Assembly (NCBI GenBank): GCA_016792565.1
Contig: JAEUMK010000086.1
Location: 1 to 33,216, forward strand
Length of the DNA: 33,216 nucleotides
Direction: 5' to 3'
From: Alphaproteobacteria bacterium
Lineage (GTDB): Bacteria; Pseudomonadota; Alphaproteobacteria; Micropepsales; Micropepsaceae
Shown here piece after piece: positions 16,358 to 23,957 of this stretch (positions are counted from its first letter, which is position 1; every line of letters begins with the position of its first letter). Both the position numbers and the translations under genes were made by a program. The notes under the pieces were generated by a model. It was not told where the DNA came from. It saw only the letters and a list, made by a program, of their open reading frames with translations, and did not search any database.

Positions 16358-17955
16358 GCAGGACCCGTCTTTACCTGTTCGACACGACGCTGCGCGACGG
16401 CGCGCAGACGAGCGGCGTCGACTTTTCGGTCGAGGACAAGCGCCAGATCGCGCTCGCGCTCGACGACCTCGGCCTCGACTATGTAGAGGGCGGCTGGCCC
16501 GGCGCTAACCCGACCGACACGGCGTTCTTCGCCGCGCCGCCCAAGCTGAAGCGGGCCGTCTTCACGGCCTTCGGCATGACCAAGCGGGCCGGCATCAGCG
16601 CCGACAACGATCCCTCGCTGGCGCCGATCCTCAGCGCCGGCGCTGGCGCCGGCTGTCTCGTCGGTAAGGCGTGGGACTATCAGGTCGATGTCGCGCTCGG
16701 AATTCCGCGCGAGGAGAACCTCTCCTGTATCCGCGAGTCGATGGCCGCCGTCGCGGCGCGCGGCAAGGAGGCGATGCTCGACGCCGAGCATTTCTTCGAC
16801 GGCTACAAGGCCAATCCCGGCTATGCGCTGGCGGCGCTTGAGGCGGCGTTCGAAGGCGGCGCGCGCTGGGCGGTCCTGTGCGACACCAATGGCGGCACGC
16901 TCCCCTCGGAAGTCTTTCGTATCGTCCGCGAGGTGACGCGCCGCTTCCCCGGCGAGCGGCTGGGCATCCACACCCACAACGATACCGAGAATGCGGTCGC
17001 CAACACGCTTGCCGCCGTCGAGGCGGGCGTCTGCCAGGTCCAGGGCACGCTGAACGGACTGGGCGAGCGCTGCGGCAACGCCAACATCCTGTCGCTCATC
17101 GCCACGCTGGCGCTGAAGGAGCCCTATCGCTCGACGCTGGAGACCGGCATCGACGGCGCGGCGCTGAAGCGGCTGGTCGAGATTTCGCGGCTGCTGGACG
17201 AAATCCTCAACCGCGCGCCCAACCGCCACCAGCCCTATGTCGGAGCCTCGGCCTTCGCGCACAAGGGCGGGCTGCACGCCTCGGCCGTGCAGAAGGACCC
17301 GCGCACCTACGAGCACATCCAGCCGGAGCTGGTCGGCAACACCCGCAAGATCCTGGTGTCGGATCAGGCCGGCCGCTCGAACGTGCTGAACCGGCTGGAC
17401 CAGATCGGCATCGCCTACGACGCCGCCGATGCCCGCGTGAAGCGCCTGCTCGACGCGGTGAAGGAGCGCGAGTTCCTGGGCTACGCCTACGAGGCGGCTG
17501 ACGCCTCGTTCGAATTGCTGGCGCGGCGGGCGCTGGGTCAGGTGCCGGACTATTTCACGGTGCAGAGCTACCGCGTACTCGTCGAGCGGCGCTTCAACGC
17601 ACGCGGCGAGCAGGTAACGGTCTCCGAAGCGACGGTGAAGACCGAGGTCCACGGCCGCGCCATCCACTCGGTCGGCGAGGGCAACGGCCCGGTCGATGCG
17701 CTGGACGATGCGCTGCGCAAGGATCTCGGCGACTACTCCAGGGCGCTCGAGGATCTCAGGCTCGTCGACTACAAGGTGCGTATCCTCACTTCCGGCACCG
17801 AGGCGGTGACCCGCGTCCTCATCGAGAGCGCGGACGGCGAGGGCAATCGCTGGTCGACGGTGGGCGTCTCGCCCAACATCGTGGACGCCTCGTTCGAGGC
17901 GCTGGCGGACTCGATCACCTACAAGCTGATGCGGGACGGCCATGGCGCGGCGTAG
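16354..17955 (+). CDS. cimA: (R)-citramalate synthase
   Basis: A 533-residue LeuA-like acyltransferase that condenses pyruvate with acetyl-CoA to citramalate, the threonine-independent entry to isoleucine synthesis. Signatures are [14 protein letters not shown] (Arg14, Asp15), [24 protein letters not shown] and the C-terminal LeuA dimer/allosteric domain, which suggests isoleucine feedback. DGAQTSGV rather than DGEQ.PG and overall length favour CimA over 2-isopropylmalate or homocitrate synthase. The GTG at 16354 is chosen: GGAGGG at 16344-16349 is correctly spaced for it and it overlaps the cysS stop as GTGA. An ATG at 16342 is in frame but would lie on that SD. Confidence 0.92.
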   Translation: MSRTRLYLFDTTLRDGAQTSGVDFSVEDKRQIALALDDLGLDYVEGGWPGANPTDTAFFAAPPKLKRAVFTAFGMTKRAGISADNDPSLAPILSAGAGAGCLVGKAWDYQVDVALGIPREENLSCIRESMAAVAARGKEAMLDAEHFFDGYKANPGYALAALEAAFEGGARWAVLCDTNGGTLPSEVFRIVREVTRRFPGERLGIHTHNDTENAVANTLAAVEAGVCQVQGTLNGLGERCGNANILSLIATLALKEPYRSTLETGIDGAALKRLVEISRLLDEILNRAPNRHQPYVGASAFAHKGGLHASAVQKDPRTYEHIQPELVGNTRKILVSDQAGRSNVLNRLDQIGIAYDAADARVKRLLDAVKEREFLGYAYEAADASFELLARRALGQVPDYFTVQSYRVLVERRFNARGEQVTVSEATVKTEVHGRAIHSVGEGNGPVDALDDALRKDLGDYSRALEDLRLVDYKVRILTSGTEAVTRVLIESADGEGNRWSTVGVSPNIVDASFEALADSITYKLMRDGHGAA

Positions 17956-17985
17956 GGACTGGCGACGACAGGCCTGACCCCCGAC

Positions 17986-18002
17986 GGGCCTGCGCCAGGC
18001 CC
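17986..18002 (+). terminator. possible terminator after cimA
   Basis: GGGCCTG-CGC-CAGGCCC forms a perfect 7-bp stem with a 3-nt loop, 30 nt after the cimA stop. The following CCGGCCGTTTCC has only a short T-run, so termination is uncertain. Confidence 0.35.
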
Positions 18003-18039
18003 CGGCCGTTTCCTCCAGCCCCACCGTATCGGCAGACCT

Positions 18040-18942
18040 GTGACCCAGCCCAAGGACTCTCTCAACGGCGTCATCGCCGCGTCGATCTCCTACGTCATCT
18101 GGGGCGTCGTCGTCGCCTATTGGAAGCTGATCGGCGAGGTGCCGGCGTGGGAGATCCTGACCCATCGCGTGCTGTGGTGCCTCGCCTTTCTCGCGCCCAT
18201 CGTGCTGGCCCTGGGCCGCGGCCCGGCGATCTGGCGGGCGCTGGCGTCGCGGCGCAGCTTTTTCGCGCTGACGGTCTCGGCCATTCTGATCGCCGCCAAC
18301 TGGGGCATCTTCATCTGGGCGGTGCAGGAAGGACGCATCGTCGAGACGGCGCTCGGCTACTACATCAACCCGCTGCTCGCCATTGCGCTCGGCGTCGTGA
18401 TGATGGGCGAGCGGCTGAGCCGGTGGCGCATCGCGGCCTTCGTGCTGGCCGGCGCCGGCGTCGCGGTGCAGGCGGTGGCGCTGGGCGGCCTGCCCTGGGT
18501 GTCGATCGTGCTGGCGAGCAGCTTCGCGCTCTATGGCTATGTGCGCAAAGTGGTGGCGGTGGGGCCGCTGGACGGGCTCTTCGTCGAGACGCTGCTCGTC
18601 GCGCCGTTCGCCGCCGCCTATGTCTGGTCGCTGGCCGGAGCGGGGACGCTCGCCTTCGGGCAGGGCAGCACGATGCAGACGCTGCTGCTGATCGGTGCGG
18701 GTCCGGTGACGGCGATCCCCCTGTGGCTGTTCTCGGTCGGGGCGCGGGGCGTGCGCCTCTCGACGCTTGGCTTCCTGCAGTACATCGCGCCGACGATCTC
18801 GCTGGCGATGGCGGTGTTCCTCTACCACGAGCCGTTCGGTCCCGTCCGGGCTCTGAGCTTCGCCCTGATCTGGGCGGCGCTGGCGGTGGTGTCGCTCGAG
18901 GCGCTGCGCCGGCCGGCGCCGGTCAGGCCCGCAGAATACTGA
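18040..18942 (+). CDS. rarD: RarD-like EamA-family transporter
   Basis: A 300-residue inner-membrane protein with about ten hydrophobic helices in two EamA repeats. The RarD hallmarks are all present: GVIAASISYVIWGVVVAYWKLI, AWEILTHRVLW, AANWGIFIWAV, ALGYYINPLL and STLGFLQYIAPTISL. RarD proteins belong to the drug/metabolite transporter superfamily; E. coli RarD is linked by name to chloramphenicol sensitivity but its substrate is not settled. The GTG start at 18040 gives the expected N-terminus. The last 20 bp overlap the convergent LOG gene. Confidence 0.9.
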   Translation: MTQPKDSLNGVIAASISYVIWGVVVAYWKLIGEVPAWEILTHRVLWCLAFLAPIVLALGRGPAIWRALASRRSFFALTVSAILIAANWGIFIWAVQEGRIVETALGYYINPLLAIALGVVMMGERLSRWRIAAFVLAGAGVAVQAVALGGLPWVSIVLASSFALYGYVRKVVAVGPLDGLFVETLLVAPFAAAYVWSLAGAGTLAFGQGSTMQTLLLIGAGPVTAIPLWLFSVGARGVRLSTLGFLQYIAPTISLAMAVFLYHEPFGPVRALSFALIWAALAVVSLEALRRPAPVRPAEY

Positions 18943-19474
18943 GCGCCGAGGCGGGGTCGGGGGCGATCTTGTAGAGCCCCATCAGGTTCGGACGCGCGAA
19001 GCCGTTCTCGACGATGGTCTGCATGAGCGTGTCGAAGGCCGACCAGTAGCCGAGCGTGTCGACCAGGACGATCGGCTTGGCGTGACGTTCGAGCTGCGAC
19101 CAGGTCATCATCTCGATGGTCTCGTCCATCGTCCCGATCCCGCCCGGCAGCGAGACAAAGGCGTCGGCGAAGTCGAACATCATCTGCTTGCGCTCGTGCA
19201 TCGACTGGACGACGTGCATCTCGGTCACGTCGCCGTCCGGGGCCTCGACATAGCGCAGGAAGGTGGGGATCACCCCGATGACCTCGCCGCCCGCCCGTTT
19301 CGCGGCGCGGGCGACGACGCCCATCAGGCCGATGCTGCCGCCGCCATAGATCAGGCGCAGCCCGGCCTCGGCGATCAGCCGGCCCAGCTCGTCGGCCGCC
19401 TCGGCGAAGGCCGGGAGGGCACCGTCCGAGGCGGCGCAGAAGACGCAAATCGATCTCATGTCGGGGCGGTCCAT
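18923..19474 (-). CDS. LOG-family protein (nucleoside monophosphate phosphoribohydrolase-like)
   Basis: A 183-residue member of the Lonely Guy family, formerly annotated lysine decarboxylase-like. The signature PGGIGTMDE lies at residues 110-118, with upstream Arg95-Lys96 in MHERKQMM and the nucleotide loop YGGGSIGLMG. LOG enzymes split AMP or cytokinin-riboside monophosphates into base and ribose 5-phosphate; the bacterial role is usually nucleotide turnover. The start at ATG 19474 is chosen although its SD is weak; ATG 19459 (MRSICVFC) is an alternative. It diverges from the cytochrome c' gene and overlaps rarD tail-to-tail. Confidence 0.9.
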   Translation of the reverse strand: MDRPDMRSICVFCAASDGALPAFAEAADELGRLIAEAGLRLIYGGGSIGLMGVVARAAKRAGGEVIGVIPTFLRYVEAPDGDVTEMHVVQSMHERKQMMFDFADAFVSLPGGIGTMDETIEMMTWSQLERHAKPIVLVDTLGYWSAFDTLMQTIVENGFARPNLMGLYKIAPDPASALSILRA

Positions 19475-19562
19475 GGCAGCGGGGAATCGTTGCGCGGGGG
19501 AGTATACGACGCGCGCCGCCTCGGTTAGCGTTGCGGCAGTACCACCGCAAGCGAGAGGGTTC

Positions 19563-20051
19563 ATGACGCGCGAACGCTTCAACTGGATTTTGATGGGCCT
19601 GATCGTCGGCATCGCGCTGGCGATGCTGGGCGTGACGGCGAGCCAGAGCGCCGACCTGCCGACCGGGCAGGCTCTGGTGGACGCCCGAATCGCCCAGCTG
19701 AAGAAGGCGGGCGGGGCGATGCAGTTCTTCGGCCAGTATGACGGGTCCGACCAGACCGCCGCCGCCGCCGCCGCCAAGATCCTCGACGACGTGGCGGCCG
19801 ACCTCGTCTCGTGGTTCCCCGAAGGCTCCGGCCCCGGCGGGCCGGGCATCGAGAAGACCCGGGCGCTGCCGGCGATCTGGGCGAACTTTGCGGACTTCGA
19901 GGCCAAGGCCAAGGCGATGGACGATGCCGTCGGCCTGATGACCGTCGCCGCCGCCTCCAACGACGTCGCGGCGATCAAGACGGCGATGGGCGAGGTCGGC
20001 AAGGCCTGCAAGGCCTGCCACGAGGCCTATCGCGGCCCCGAGGAAGAGTGA
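19563..20051 (+). CDS. cytochrome c'-type (class II) cytochrome c
   Basis: A 162-residue exported hemoprotein. An N-terminal hydrophobic segment (residues 8-27) is followed by ASQSAD, acting as signal peptide or anchor. The single heme motif Cys149-Lys-Ala-Cys152-His153 is ten residues from the C-terminus, the class II four-helix-bundle arrangement of cytochrome c' and cytochrome c556. PAIWANFADFEAKAKAMDDAV matches the conserved third-helix region. Such proteins bind NO or act in electron transfer; which applies here is unknown. GAGAGGG precedes the ATG. A TTGCGG-N8-CCGCAA inverted repeat (19531-19550) lies just upstream and may be an operator. Confidence 0.88.
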   Translation: MTRERFNWILMGLIVGIALAMLGVTASQSADLPTGQALVDARIAQLKKAGGAMQFFGQYDGSDQTAAAAAAKILDDVAADLVSWFPEGSGPGGPGIEKTRALPAIWANFADFEAKAKAMDDAVGLMTVAAASNDVAAIKTAMGEVGKACKACHEAYRGPEEE

Positions 20052-20087
20052 TCGGGACGGCACACCGCCGCAATTAGAGGCATATGG

Positions 20088-20120
20088 GGGCTGCGGACGG
20101 CGTTCGCAGCCCTTATCTTT
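20088..20120 (+). terminator. intrinsic terminator after the cytochrome c' gene
   Basis: GGGCTGCG (20088-20095) pairs perfectly with CGCAGCCC (20105-20112) around a 9-nt loop and is followed by TTATCTTT. It fits an intrinsic terminator 36 nt after the cytochrome stop. It ends only 6 nt before the ABC exporter ATG. Confidence 0.68.
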
Positions 20121-20126
20121 GCAGCA

Positions 20127-22004
20127 ATGAGTCCTCCGCCCCCCGCCCAAGCCGCCGCCCCGAAGCCTGCCGACCGTTTCAGAGCGGTCAGGGCGCTCGG
20201 CCCCTATCTCTGGCCCGCCGGCCACCCGAGCCTGAAGCGCCGGGTGGTCCTGGCGGTCGCCTTCCTGATCCTCGCCAAGGTCGTCACGATCACCATCCCG
20301 TTCATGTACGCATGGACGGTCGATGCCCTGCAGCCGGGCCCCGCCTATCAGGGCCTCGCGGTGGCCCTCGGCCTCATCCTCGCCTACGGCGTCGGGCGCA
20401 TCATGATGCAGGCCTTCGCGCAGCTGCGCGACGCGGTCTTCGCCAAGGTCGCCTATCGGGCCGTGCGCGAGGTGGCGATCAAGACCTTCCGCCACATCCA
20501 TGCGCTCAGCCTGCGCTTCCATCTGGAGAAGCGCACCGGCGGGCTCAACCGGGTGATCGAGCGCGGCACCAAGGGCATCGACACGCTGCTGTCGTTCTCG
20601 CTGTTCTCGATCTTCCCGACGATCCTGGAGCTGACGCTCGTCTCGGCGATCCTCGTCATCAACTTCAACATCTGGTTCGCCGTCGTCACGGTCGTCACCA
20701 TCGTCCTCTACGGCTGGTTCACGATCGTCGTGACCGAGCGGCGCATCTCGATCCGCCGCGAGATGAACGACAGCGACACCGACGCCAACACCAAGGCGGT
20801 CGACAGCCTGCTCAACTACGAGACGGTCAAGTACTTCAACGCCGAGGAGCACGAGGCGCGGCGCTTCGGCGTCGCCATGGACGTCTTCGCGCGGGCCTCG
20901 GAGCGCTCGCAGACCTCGCTGTCGTTCCTCAACACCGGACAGGCGCTCATCATGGCGGTGGGCCTTACCATCGTGATGGCGATGGCGGCGGTGGGGATCG
21001 ACAAGGGCACGATGACGCTGGGCGACCTGGTGCTGGTCAACGGCTTCCTGGTGCAGCTCTACGTGCCGCTGAACCTGCTGGGCACCGTCTATCGCGAGAT
21101 CAACCAGGCGGTCGTCGACATGGAGAAGATGTTCGACGTGCTGGACGTGCCGGCCGAGGTCGCCGACAAGCCGGGCGCGCCGCCGCTGGCGGTGAGCGGC
21201 GGCGAGATCGTCTTCGACAACGTGGTCTTCGCCTACGAGCCGGAGCGCACGATCCTCAAGGGGATCAGCTTCACCGTGCCGGCCGGCAAGACGGTCGCCG
21301 TCGTCGGCCCCTCGGGCGCCGGCAAGTCGACGCTCTCGCGCATCCTCTACCGCTTCTACGACATCCAGTCGGGCCGCGTGACGATCGACGGGCAGGACCT
21401 GCGGGACGTGACGCAGACCAGCGTGCGGGCCGCGATCGGCATCGTCCCGCAGGACACCGTGCTGTTCAACGACACGGTCGCCTACAACATCCGCTACGGC
21501 CGCGTCGACGCGAGCGACGCCGAGGTCGAGGCGGCGGCCGGCCACGCCCAGATCGCCCCCTTCATCGCCAAGCTGCCGCTCGGCTATCGCGCCATGGTGG
21601 GCGAGCGGGGATTGAAGCTGTCGGGCGGCGAGAAGCAGCGCGTGGCGATCGCCCGGACGATCCTGAAGAACCCGCCCATCCTGCTGCTCGACGAGGCGAC
21701 GAGCGCCCTCGACACCCACACCGAGCGCGAGATCCAGCAGGCATTGGTCGACATCTCGAAGAACCGCACCTCGCTGGTGATCGCCCACCGCCTGTCGACG
21801 GTGGTGGACGCGGACGAAATCCTGGTTCTGGTCGACGGCCAGATCGTGGAGCGCGGCCGCCACGAGGCGCTGCTGGCGCTGAACGGGGTCTATGCCGGGA
21901 TGTGGAACCGCCAGCGCGAGGCCGCCGAGGCGCGCGACAAGCTGGTGGACGCCTTCGGCGCGGCCGATCCGCTGGCCGATCTGGGCGGCACGGCGGCCGA
22001 GTGA
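20127..22004 (+). CDS. Atm1-type ABC exporter (glutathione conjugate/heavy metal)
   Basis: A 625-residue fused permease-ATPase that works as a homodimer in the inner membrane. Six helices span about residues 38-330. The Atm1 signatures TGGLNRVIERGTKGI and NYETVKYFNAEEHEARRF are present. Arg206, Arg210, Asn269, Gln272 and Gly319 fall at the same numbers as glutathione-binding residues I recall for Novosphingobium Atm1. The ATPase has Walker A GPSGAGKST (394-402), signature LSGGEKQR (498 on), Walker B ILLLDEATSALD and switch AHRLST. It would export oxidised glutathione or glutathione-metal complexes, or supply an iron-sulfur precursor. No SD is visible before ATG 20127 and a terminator hairpin ends 6 nt upstream, so its expression signals are unusual. 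Confidence 0.93.
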   Translation: MSPPPPAQAAAPKPADRFRAVRALGPYLWPAGHPSLKRRVVLAVAFLILAKVVTITIPFMYAWTVDALQPGPAYQGLAVALGLILAYGVGRIMMQAFAQLRDAVFAKVAYRAVREVAIKTFRHIHALSLRFHLEKRTGGLNRVIERGTKGIDTLLSFSLFSIFPTILELTLVSAILVINFNIWFAVVTVVTIVLYGWFTIVVTERRISIRREMNDSDTDANTKAVDSLLNYETVKYFNAEEHEARRFGVAMDVFARASERSQTSLSFLNTGQALIMAVGLTIVMAMAAVGIDKGTMTLGDLVLVNGFLVQLYVPLNLLGTVYREINQAVVDMEKMFDVLDVPAEVADKPGAPPLAVSGGEIVFDNVVFAYEPERTILKGISFTVPAGKTVAVVGPSGAGKSTLSRILYRFYDIQSGRVTIDGQDLRDVTQTSVRAAIGIVPQDTVLFNDTVAYNIRYGRVDASDAEVEAAAGHAQIAPFIAKLPLGYRAMVGERGLKLSGGEKQRVAIARTILKNPPILLLDEATSALDTHTEREIQQALVDISKNRTSLVIAHRLSTVVDADEILVLVDGQIVERGRHEALLALNGVYAGMWNRQREAAEARDKLVDAFGAADPLADLGGTAAE

Positions 22005-22015
22005 GCGCCGGCGCG

Positions 22016-22143
22016 CCGGGCGCGCGCCCGGCCATCCAGGTCACGACCCGGGCGAGCGCCGTCAGCAGCGCAACACGGGCGAGCAGGCCGGCGTCGGGAT
22101 TGGCCGGCGGACCGGCCGGCCGCGAAGCGGCGCTCCGCCGGCC
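22016..22143. repeat. GC-rich palindrome and nested hairpin between convergent genes
   Basis: CCGGGCGCGCGCCCGG (22016-22031) is a perfect 16-bp palindrome just after the exporter stop. Further on, GGCCGGCGGA (22102-22111) and TCCGCCGGCC (22134-22143) are perfect 10-bp arms enclosing a second hairpin, GCCGC-GAA-GCGGC (22119-22131). The interval 22005-22190 holds no gene. These folds may end transcription from both sides but lack T-tracts. Confidence 0.5.
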
Positions 22144-22190
22144 GTGAACGTAGCGGTTGCGATTGCCGGGCTGGCCGCCGCGCCGGCGTT

Positions 22191-22799
22191 TCAGCGGCGG
22201 CCCGGTTCCAAAGGGTCCGCCGCCATGGAGCCATCCGCCGGCATTCGAACGTCGTGCGCCGGGGTTTGTTCATCTTCCGAAGCCTGGGCCGTGCCCATTT
22301 CCATAAAGGCGCGCACCAGCGCCGCTTCTTCTTCGGCCTGCTCTTCCTCGTAGCGGCGCAGGGCCTGGGCGAGGCGGTCGTCCGTGTCCTCGTAGGCCTC
22401 CTTGAGCGAGAGGCCCGGCGTCATCCCGTCGCCGCCCGCCGCCTGCTGCGCCGCGACGACGCCGTCGACGAGGTCGAGCAGCTTCTGCGACGGCGCGCCG
22501 GGCGCCGCGCCCCGCCGCGGCGCGGCCGGCTTGAGGCCACTCGCCGTCCGGCGCGGCAGGCGCGCCAGGCACAGCGCCGCATCGGCGGCCGAGCGGGTGA
22601 GGGCGCGGATGCGCAGCTCGGCCGGGAGGGTCGGGCGCTGCGGCTCGAAGCTCTCGACCGGCGCGAGGATATGCGCCTGGGCCCTGAGGACCAGCGCGGC
22701 GATGTGCTCGGCGAGGGCGGCGTGCAGCGCCTCCAGCGGCAGCGCCGCAAGGCCGGTGGCGGGGCTGAGGAGGGTCTTGAGGTCGTCGGGATCGGTCAT
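22191..22799 (-). CDS. orphan hypothetical protein
   Basis: A roughly 202-residue Ala/Leu-rich, mostly helical protein of unknown function. The first half (LPLEALHAALAEHIAALVLRAQAHI; ELRIRALTRSAADAALCLARLPRR) suggests amphipathic helices. The middle is a Pro/Arg linker and a Glu-rich helix (LAQALRRYEEEQAEEEAALVRAFMEMGTA) precedes a disordered acidic tail. No signal peptide or catalytic motif is seen. ATG 22799 (MTDPDDLK) is preferred because AGGAG precedes it, although the spacing is tight; ATG 22814 is also in frame. A near-consensus promoter and REP-like repeat lie upstream, as for the gene at 6168. It is isolated from its neighbours. Confidence 0.62.
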   Translation of the reverse strand: MTDPDDLKTLLSPATGLAALPLEALHAALAEHIAALVLRAQAHILAPVESFEPQRPTLPAELRIRALTRSAADAALCLARLPRRTASGLKPAAPRRGAAPGAPSQKLLDLVDGVVAAQQAAGGDGMTPGLSLKEAYEDTDDRLAQALRRYEEEQAEEEAALVRAFMEMGTAQASEDEQTPAHDVRMPADGSMAADPLEPGRR

Positions 22800-22829
22800 G
22801 GCTCCTGGCCTCATCGAGGGTCGAAGCGG

Positions 22830-22859
22830 ATAATAATCCTATAATAGGAATAATGTCAA
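22830..22859 (-). promoter_or_regulatory. near-consensus promoter with inverted repeats for the gene at 22799
   Basis: On the minus strand, -35 TTGACA (22859-22854) is perfect and -10 TATTAT (22835-22830) follows after 18 bp; TTATTA at 17 bp is an alternative. The spacer holds the palindrome CCTATTATAGG (22848-22838). The -10 lies in GGATTATTATCC, an imperfect palindrome that matches GGACTATAATCC of the promoter at 6117-6145 at 10 of 12 positions. Confidence 0.7.
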
Positions 22860-22861
22860 GA

Positions 22862-22907
22862 CCCGTCGCTCGCGACGGGCGTCTGCGGCGCCCTCCTCAG
22901 GACGAGG
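22862..22907 (-). repeat. REP-like repeat, copy 2, with terminator-like hairpin
   Basis: On the minus strand it opens with CCTCGTCCTGAGGAGGGCGCC, matching copy 1 at 17 of 21 positions, and ends with the hairpin CCCGTCG-CGAG-CGACGGG (22879-22862, perfect 7-bp stem). The hairpin is followed by TCTTGACATTATT, so it may also end transcription of the alpha/beta hydrolase gene. The orphan-gene promoter starts immediately after it. Confidence 0.55.
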
Positions 22908-22925
22908 CAGGGGGGCGTGATGCGG

Positions 22926-23891
22926 TCAGACGCCGGCTTCGGCGAGGAAGCGGGAGACTTCCGCGAAGACCTCCGCGTCGTGGCCGACCCAGACATGGCC
23001 CCCTTCGGGGAGTGCGACGAGCCGCGCGCCGGGGACCGTCGCGGCGATGTGGCGGGCGGCGACCAGCGTCTCGAAGCGGTCGTCGGCGAGCGAGAGCGCC
23101 AGCGTCGGGGCGCGGATCGTCTCCAGCGCCATCGGGGCGGCGGCGGCCACCAGCCGCGCGTCGATGCGGAAGCCTGCGGCGCGGTCGCTGACCGGCAGGA
23201 TATGCTCAAGGATCGCCCGGACGCGGGCCCGTTCCTCGGGCGCGGCCCGCGCGACGAGCGCCGGATCGGTGGCGAGCAGCGCGCCGATCAGACTGTCCTC
23301 GCCGAGCTGGAGGCCGAGCCAGAACAGGAAGTCCGATTGCAGCGCATGGTCGATGATCGCCTGGGCGAACGGGCCGGGCGGCTGCGGCGGCGCCTGCGTG
23401 GGCGCCCAGGCGGCCGGCACCATCGCGACGAGCGCGCTGCACCGGCCGGGGTGGCGGATCGCGAACTGAAGCGCCGAGAGCGCCCCGGCCGAGCCGCCGA
23501 TCACCGGCGCGCGCTCGATGCCGAGCGCGTCCAGGAGATCGGCGAAGGCGTCGGCCTGACGTTCGGCGGAGGGCTCTGCCGGCGCCGCGGAGCGCAGATA
23601 GCCGAAGCGCGACGGGGCGATCACGCGGCGGCCCGCGGCGGCGAGCCGGCGGGCGAAATCGAGGCCCTGGTCGAAGCCGCCGCCGGTGCCGTGGACCATC
23701 AGGACGGGCGGTCCGTCGCCCTCGGCGGCGTATTCCAGCGCGCCGAAGCGGGTGGCGACCAGCGTGCTGCGGCCCACGGTGCGGGCGCGGGCGGCCTCGA
23801 GCGCGGCGGCAAAGCTGCGCCAGACCGCGCCGCCGCCGGCGAGGGCGCCGAGCCCGGCCAGTCCGAGAGCCAGAACAGTGCGCCGTCTCAT
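22926..23891 (-). CDS. alpha/beta hydrolase, membrane-anchored or exported
   Basis: A 321-residue alpha/beta-hydrolase. The oxyanion-hole motif is HGTGGG (about residues 67-72), the nucleophile elbow G-G-Ser134-A-G, the acid is in LSLADDRFETL and the His in LPEGGHVWVGH. The N-terminus MRRRTVLALGLAGLGALAGGGAV is twin-Arg-like or a plain hydrophobic signal without a clear cleavage site, so the enzyme probably faces the periplasm. The substrate is unknown; esterase or lactonase activity is likely. It lies downstream of the RND efflux gene on the same strand (66-nt gap) and may be read through from it. Confidence 0.85.
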   Translation of the reverse strand: MRRRTVLALGLAGLGALAGGGAVWRSFAAALEAARARTVGRSTLVATRFGALEYAAEGDGPPVLMVHGTGGGFDQGLDFARRLAAAGRRVIAPSRFGYLRSAAPAEPSAERQADAFADLLDALGIERAPVIGGSAGALSALQFAIRHPGRCSALVAMVPAAWAPTQAPPQPPGPFAQAIIDHALQSDFLFWLGLQLGEDSLIGALLATDPALVARAAPEERARVRAILEHILPVSDRAAGFRIDARLVAAAAPMALETIRAPTLALSLADDRFETLVAARHIAATVPGARLVALPEGGHVWVGHDAEVFAEVSRFLAEAGV

Positions 23892-23957
23892 GCCCGCTCT
23901 CCGATCCGTCCGGCCGCAAGCCTAGCGCGGGCGGACGGCGGGAGGGAGGGGTGCGTC

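Noticed and set aside
18822-21863. Long minus-strand frame opposite the LOG, cytochrome c' and ABC genes
   Set aside because: Shadow frame with His/Asp/Gly-rich translation and no family signature.
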